Shown here: positions 58,684-64,000 of the stretch, piece by piece
Layout: each line of letters starts with the position of its first letter
Numbering within the stretch: position 1 is the stretch's first letter
Assembly (NCBI GenBank): GCA_030035585.1
Contig: CM057460.1
Span: 132,416,714 to 132,480,713, forward strand
Source: Dugong dugon
Taxonomy: Eukaryota; Chordata; Mammalia; Sirenia; Dugongidae
Direction: 5' to 3'
Length of the DNA stretch: 64,000 bases
Translations under genes and position numbers: made by a program
Notes under the pieces: generated by a model
Seen by the model: the letters and a program-made list of their open reading frames with translations, nothing else
Told to the model about the DNA's origin: nothing
Databases searched by the model: none

Positions 58684-60779
58684 ACTTTCTCCTTGAAAAA
58701 TATATAATACAAATTTTAATGATTCTTGTTTTGGATGGATTTTTTTCTGCTCAGTTTTTAAAGACCATGGCCAAAATCCCTTGTGCTTTGTTAAATAATC
58801 TATGGCCTACTGAGAAGAGTTTGCTTGTATATATAGTTGAACTTTTTGAAGAGAGAAGAAAGAAGAGTATATCTCCAGGGAGAATAGAAGAGAAATGTTG
58901 GTTCAATTTTTTAAAATAAATTATGAAAAATGTCTGCTTCCTAGCTCCTCCAACTCTGTCTGATGCTCACTGATAGTCACATGGTATGCATAGCTCATTA
59001 AGTACCAGTCAGGCTAGGTGGCATGCACCACAGTGAAGCTGTACCTGAAGTTCCAGAGTACTTCAGTAAATCGATTAACTTTATTCATGGGGGTTATGGA
59101 ATACTTTTCAAATAGGGCAATGTTTGAGCTCTGCCCTAAAGAAAGAGGATGGGTGTAACACAGTAAGAATCGACATCATACATTTCTCTTTTCTCGACTG
59201 CCACCAAATAAGAATGTGGTTATGAGATTGAGTACTAATGAAGAGTGGGAGGATAGATGATCCTTTTTCTTCATAATTATCATCAGGCTCTGTCTTTCTT
59301 CCCACCCCTTCCCACCTGCCCTGAAGACTTCTTCTGTAAGTTAAAAATCGATTTTGTTTGAAGCTCAGACAGCTCAATATAGGAGTGGTGTCAGCTCATT
59401 TCTGGTCATGTGTTGGGCTGGGTAAGCAATGGGGACAGAGTCAGTACCTACTGCATTGAACTAAATTGGTTTGTGGGAACATTATTTTTATAAAACTTTT
59501 TAATTTTCCTGAAATCATAAATGACTTAGTGAGTATGTGTGTGTGTTTTCTATGTTTGTGGTGGTTAGAAATGGCAGTTATGGCTGGAGTCTTGAGACGC
59601 GTTCGGTGGTGATGGAGAATTATCCAGGCCTGGCCCATGATTAACCATCAATCCCGACCCTCTCTGCCACTGATCCAACAAGCTTGCTCCCACCACCCTC
59701 ATGCCCACACTTACATAAAGCAACAGAGGAAGAAGTCTGCTTATAAGGTAAATTGTCCTTCTATTCCACCTTTTTTCCTTTTTATATTTCTATAGAAGGT
59801 GGAAATATGCCACCATCTAGGGCCTGATTTAACAATTCCATCATTTCTACTAGAAAATCCTTAAAGGACAGCTACTCAAGCAGGGAGACATGCGACACTC
59901 TTTTTAAAGAATTAGCCATACTATGCTAATACTGGAAGAGCTTCCCAGTTCTATCTAACACCTTTTACTGCCAAATGCTTCAGGCAAGAATGTGGTATCT
60001 TGTTTAACAAGACTAAAAAGACTTTTGAAGAATAAGAATCCTGAAGGTCTAACCTAATTTTCTACTGTATCAATTGAAGCAGACGTCACAAAACTCAATA
60101 TTCATGGTGATTTAGTTTTATTTTATGAAAATGTATAGAGGAAATCAATGTAAGAACAGAAGAGGAAATAGATCCAATTCAAATGACTTTCCAATGAAAT
60201 GCAATAAAATAATATCAATGTAATTAACACACTTATTGACTGACAAATAATTACCCTTGATTTCGTTATACAAATCCTAGCCCATACTAAGAATTTCTTA
60301 ACATATAGTCATGATTACTCCTCCTCAAAAACAGATGAAACGTTTTTTTCATGAAAGCTCAAATTTAATTTTGGCCCAGGGCAATAGAATTTACTAATCC
60401 TTCATTGTCAGTGAATTTAGACAATTTTCGGGAAATGATTCTGGTATTCTGAAATCTGCATGGCAAGCAGAAACAATCCCTGCATTTTTAGAGTAAACAT
60501 GTCAATATCTGACAATGCCTGCTCTTTTGATTCTCTCTAGCTTTTGTCTTAGGAGATTCTGTCAAAGCAAACAATAGCCATAGTTTTGTTTTCCAATCAC
60601 TCTATGTAAGTGCATTCTTAGTTACAGTTATGCGGCTTTATTAGAGAATGGAGGAAAAGCTTGACCTCTTTCTTACTTACAAATTGCAGCAGCTAGAGAC
60701 AGGCTTTCAGCTTTCCCCAGTCATCTGCCCCTGGCCAGATGAATTATAAAAGTACTTCTTCATTTAGGCACTAGAGCAG
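58684..60779. other. Unassigned intergenic DNA
   Basis: About 2.1 kb with no repeat I can name and no frame with a domain (58719-58919, 59108-59377 and 59441-59638 are chance frames). Somewhat less A/T-rich than neighbours. Confidence 0.45.
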
Positions 60780-61018
60780 GAGACAGCCATTTATTTCATT
60801 TTATTTTTTGTGAAGAGCAAGATAATACATATTTTAGGCTTTGGAGGTCACACAATCTCTGTTACAAATACTCAACTTTGCCTTTCTGGAGCGAAACAGA
60901 TAGTGACAATATATAAATGCATGGAAGTGGCTGTGTTCCCAAAAAACTATGTACAAACACAGGATGTGAACCGGCTATAGTTTACTAACCTCTGCTCTAG
61001 AGCAATGGCTACTGTTTT
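60769..61018. mobile_element. hAT-like DNA transposon fossil
   Basis: Ends look like inverted repeats (CACTAGAGCAGGAGACA at the left and TAACCTCTGCTCTAGAGC at the right). Internal text CATATTTTAGGCTTTGGAGGTC, TACTCAACTTTGCC and GGCTGTGTTCCC resembles a well-known mammalian hAT-Charlie-type non-autonomous family read in antisense. No transposase. Family by memory only. Confidence 0.5.
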
Positions 61019-61537
61019 AGCTTATTCAAGTTATTTCTCAAGTTAGCTCCATAAACAATGTCTTAAGGAAACTAAAGAATTCCTTATTATTCACATTGTG
61101 CATTTCTTTCTCTGGATTTGATTTCAAGCCAACATGATAACAACAAGGTGGAAAGTGTCTGTCACCCCGGTAGGAAGTGGTTCCCCATTCCTCCTGCATA
61201 TGAATATGAGTTAGGTTTGAAATACAACTGCAAGATAAAGAAATTGAAGTAAAATGTTGCTCAGAGAGGTTGGCTGTAAAAATTAATCATGTTTAGGGCT
61301 GACTTGGAAAAGAGGTTCAGAGCCAGAGGTTGAAACATTGACAAGTTCATGACTGGTACTCATTACTCCAGCCACACTCATGTGCCAGTGACAGGACTGC
61401 TTTCTTCAGCCATATGTGTAGGAGACAGGCTATGTAATATCTTGCACATACTCAGCTGGAAGGCAGTCTGGCTATCAACAGAGACCACCAAAGAAAAGAA
61501 AATTATGGTTTAAGAAGGGACTAGGGCTATTCATAGC
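61019..61537. other. Unassigned intergenic DNA
   Basis: Nothing recognised in this half-kilobase. Confidence 0.45.
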
Positions 61538-61722
61538 CTCTGGAGGTGGAAAAGATTAAGTTCTCTCCTATTAACCAAAAGGTTGAACATTTGAATCCAC
61601 CCAGTGGTGTCTCAGAAGAAAGACCTGGTGATCTGCTTCTAACAGGTCACAGCCATGAGCACAGTTCCACTCCTACACACATGGGGTCATCATGAATAGG
61701 AATCAATTCAATGGCAGCTGGT
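61538..61722 (+). mobile_element. AfroSINE, type 2
   Basis: Sense copy with a decayed head (GCCTCTGGAGGTGGAAAAG), CTATTAACCAAAAGGTTGAAC, ATCTGCTTCTAACAGGTCAC, ACATGGGGTCATCATG and GGCAGCTGGTTGTTGG. It abuts an RTE 3' end on the other strand. Confidence 0.85.
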
Positions 61723-62450
61723 TGTTGGTGTTGTTAGGTGCTGTTGAGTTGGTTCTGACTCATAGTGACTCTATGTACAACAGAACGAAACACTGCCCAG
61801 TCCTGCACCATCCTCACAATTGTTATTATGTTTGAGCCCATTGTTGCAGCCACTGTGTCGATCTATGTCATTGAGGATCTTCCTCTTTTTGCTGACCCTC
61901 TATTTTACCAAGCATGATGTCCTTCTCCAGGGATTGGTCCCTTCTAATAACATGTCCAAAGTATGTGAGATGAAGTCTCTCCATCCCTTGCTTCTAAGGA
62001 GCGTTCTGGCTGTACTTCTTCCAGACAGATTTGTCCACTCTTCTGACAGTCCGTGGTATATTCAGTATTATTTACCAACAACATAATTCAAAAGCGTCAA
62101 TTCATCTTCTGTTTTCCTTATTCATTGTCCGGCTTTTGCATGCATATAAGGGGAGTGAAAACAGCATGGCTTGGGTCAGGCACGTCTTAGTCCTTAAAGT
62201 GACATCTTTGCTTTTTAACACTTTAAAAAGGTCTTTTGCAGCAGAGTTACCCAATGCAATACGTCATTTGATTTCTTGGTTTCTGCTTCCATGGGCATTG
62301 ATTGTGGATGCAAGTAAAATGAAATCCTTGACAACTTGACTCTTTTCTCCGTTTGTCATGATGTTGCTTACTGGTCCACTTGTGAGAATTTTGTTTTATG
62401 TTGAGGTACAATGCATACGAAGGCTGTAGTCTTTGATCTTTGTCAACTGG
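61723..62450 (-). mobile_element. RTE LINE, 5'-truncated, antisense
   Basis: TGTTGTTAGGTGCTGTTGAG onward through the C-terminal region to about AGGCTGTAGTCTTTGATC (62420-62440). + strand frames 61820-62086 and 62031-62339 are shadows of the RTE ORF. No TSD resolved because the left edge meets the SINE tail. Confidence 0.9.
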
Positions 62451-64000
62451 TTAGGGTTACTCACAAAACACTACTGTAATAGTTTCTGCTTATTGAACTA
62501 GTCCTTTTATGACCATAATCATATTTAATCTCCAGAGCTACTCTTTGGAGTAAATATTGGGAGACATCCTTATGTTGAGGAGATTGGAGGTCTCAGTGAA
62601 GGCAAAAATTTGATTCTAATAAGCCAAAAGGAGATGAACTTACACTGGACTTGAATTTTAACAACTTCAAAGTGAAGAGTAGATTAACCAGATCTCCAGA
62701 AATGGTGCTATATGAAGTCTGGCAGAGACTGGGTACATGGCAATAGTCCATTTTACACAGTCCATCGCCCCAGCCATCAGATGGAGATGGGGTAGGAACT
62801 CTGTGGGGAAAGGAATTGGCAAGGACTCTAAATTCAGAGAAAGAGCCCAGCTTCATCAGGAATTAGGCAATTAGATAAATATTTTGAAAAGTCCTTGCAT
62901 TAGGGTAATCAAATGTTCCAGTTAGGCTGGAACTAAGATTTCCTGGGAGGTGGGACTGTCAATGCTAAAACCAAGAAAATCGTTGGAAAACCAGGAAGGG
63001 AGTAATGGGTACATAGGTACTTGGGACTTACTAGAGGCTCAGTAGTAGTAGTGTGCTAAAATTGGCTCATATATGCTCACAAGAGCCGATTATTAAATTT
63101 TCGGGAATTCTGTGAGCCATTTGTTAAACAGATATAATTAAAATTAAATTATATAAACATACAATTAAATAAATACACAAATATTAACAAAATATTAATA
63201 AACATTCAAAGCTAACCGCTTTTTAGTCATTTTGCTCTTTTCTACACTCTTGAGGTTGTTTATATTTATTTTATCTGTATGATGGAAATAATACACATTG
63301 TACCAATGTGCATCTCTCCCAAACTCTGCATGAAGTGACAGCAGGTTGGTAGTTTGAAATAGAGAAACAAGTGCTTTGTTGATTGTTTAGAAAGTGATGG
63401 AGAAAATCTTAAAAATGTAGCTTAAATTTCAAAGTGAATGATTGTCTGTAGCTGGTGAACTCGGAATAGCACAAAAAAGGACATAATCTTCAGGATGTGA
63501 AAGCTATTATCCTCTTGAGTAAAAAAGTTGCTGATATCATTGAAAACGAGTGAAGTTTCAACATATGTTTTCACTGTTTCACGTTCATCTTATTCATTAA
63601 AATAAACAAAATTATTAACCAAGATTCATGTTCATCAGTTACAACCATAACTTGGCAATAAATACAAAAGAATGGCAAAAATTAACTAAAGCATTCTGTG
63701 TGAATCAATTGTCTATGTGGAATTGTGTGCCACACATCCTTTACATTAGTAAAATTTATAATAAAACTATACACACACACACACAAACATATCCCCATAT
63801 CTATAGATCTCTTTTTCTCCAGAGAGCTTATTGTTAAACATTTTCCAGCTCATAAACTATGACATAATAGCAGTAGCAGGAGAAACTCAGAACCCAGTAG
63901 CTAGTGGATTTCAGTTTTTAATCTACTGACTGCTTTGTTCAGAAATATTCAGGCTCTGGATGTAGTGGAATATATTCATTTCATTTGTCCAAGCATAGTT
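62451..64000. other. Intergenic DNA with (AC)n
   Basis: No gene recognised. (AC)n microsatellite at about 63769-63785. The segment 63064-63126 (GGCTCATATATGCTCACAAG, GTGAGCCATTTGTTAAAC) has short inverted GGCTC/GAGCC words and may be an unnamed old repeat. Confidence 0.4.

Overview
The window is vertebrate nuclear DNA from a mammal, almost certainly an afrotherian and most probably an elephant or close relative. The call rests on repeats: tRNA-like SINEs of the AfroSINE type, an abundant RTE/BovB-like LINE whose 3' end (GTTGTTGTTGTTAGGTGCC on the antisense strand) resembles the SINE tails, L1 elements, and ERV-L-type LTR retroviruses. CpG is depleted, as in ordinary mammalian intergenic DNA. 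I found no cellular gene exon, tRNA, rRNA or CRISPR array. All long open reading frames come from transposable elements, and all of those are broken.

Layout. 1-5795: a young-looking L1 on the + strand, entering the window inside ORF1, with a decayed ORF2 and a complete 3' UTR. 5796-21072: intergenic DNA with AfroSINEs (about 6.0, 6.25, 8.15, 12.7, 14.8, 15.5 and 17.0 kb), ancient L1 and L2 remnants, two RTE fragments and a MaLR-like LTR split by a SINE. 21073-22732: an antisense RTE with a MER2-like Tigger transposon inside it.

23620-35028 is the centrepiece, a nested stack decoded through target-site duplications (TSDs). An RTE copy (9-bp TSD) holds a non-coding ERV-L-like provirus, 'element A' (5-bp TSD ACTGA). 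The 5' LTR of A was split by an ERV-L provirus, 'element B' (5-bp TSD GACCT), on the other strand. B keeps gag, protease, RT, RNase H, integrase and dUTPase remnants, no env, and a Leu-type primer binding site. The same RTE also took up a stack of L1 3' ends (14-bp TSD) and an AfroSINE. Inside A is a copy of nearby host sequence in permuted order.

35029-50182: L1 3' UTR remnants, a 5'-inverted RTE bounded by a 10-bp TSD (37445-39585), two solo LTRs of the B and A types with exact 5-bp TSDs, more AfroSINEs, an L2-like stretch, and an unusual LTR-like block (48778-49835) between 12-bp direct repeats. 50183-58683: an RTE copy (10-bp TSD) split by a complete 7.65-kb L1 (12-bp TSD) with 5' UTR, dead ORF1 and ORF2, and 3' UTR. 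58684-64000: mostly unassigned intergenic DNA with a hAT-like fossil, an AfroSINE and an RTE fragment.

How the parts work together: L1 and RTE encode (or once encoded) the reverse transcriptases. AfroSINEs probably borrowed the RTE machinery through the shared tail. Element A looks like a non-coding passenger of an ERV-L such as B. I found no unknown protein-coding system. The structural history of the 23.6-35.0 kb nest is the most unusual content. All similarities were judged by eye between copies in the window or against remembered families; none was computed.
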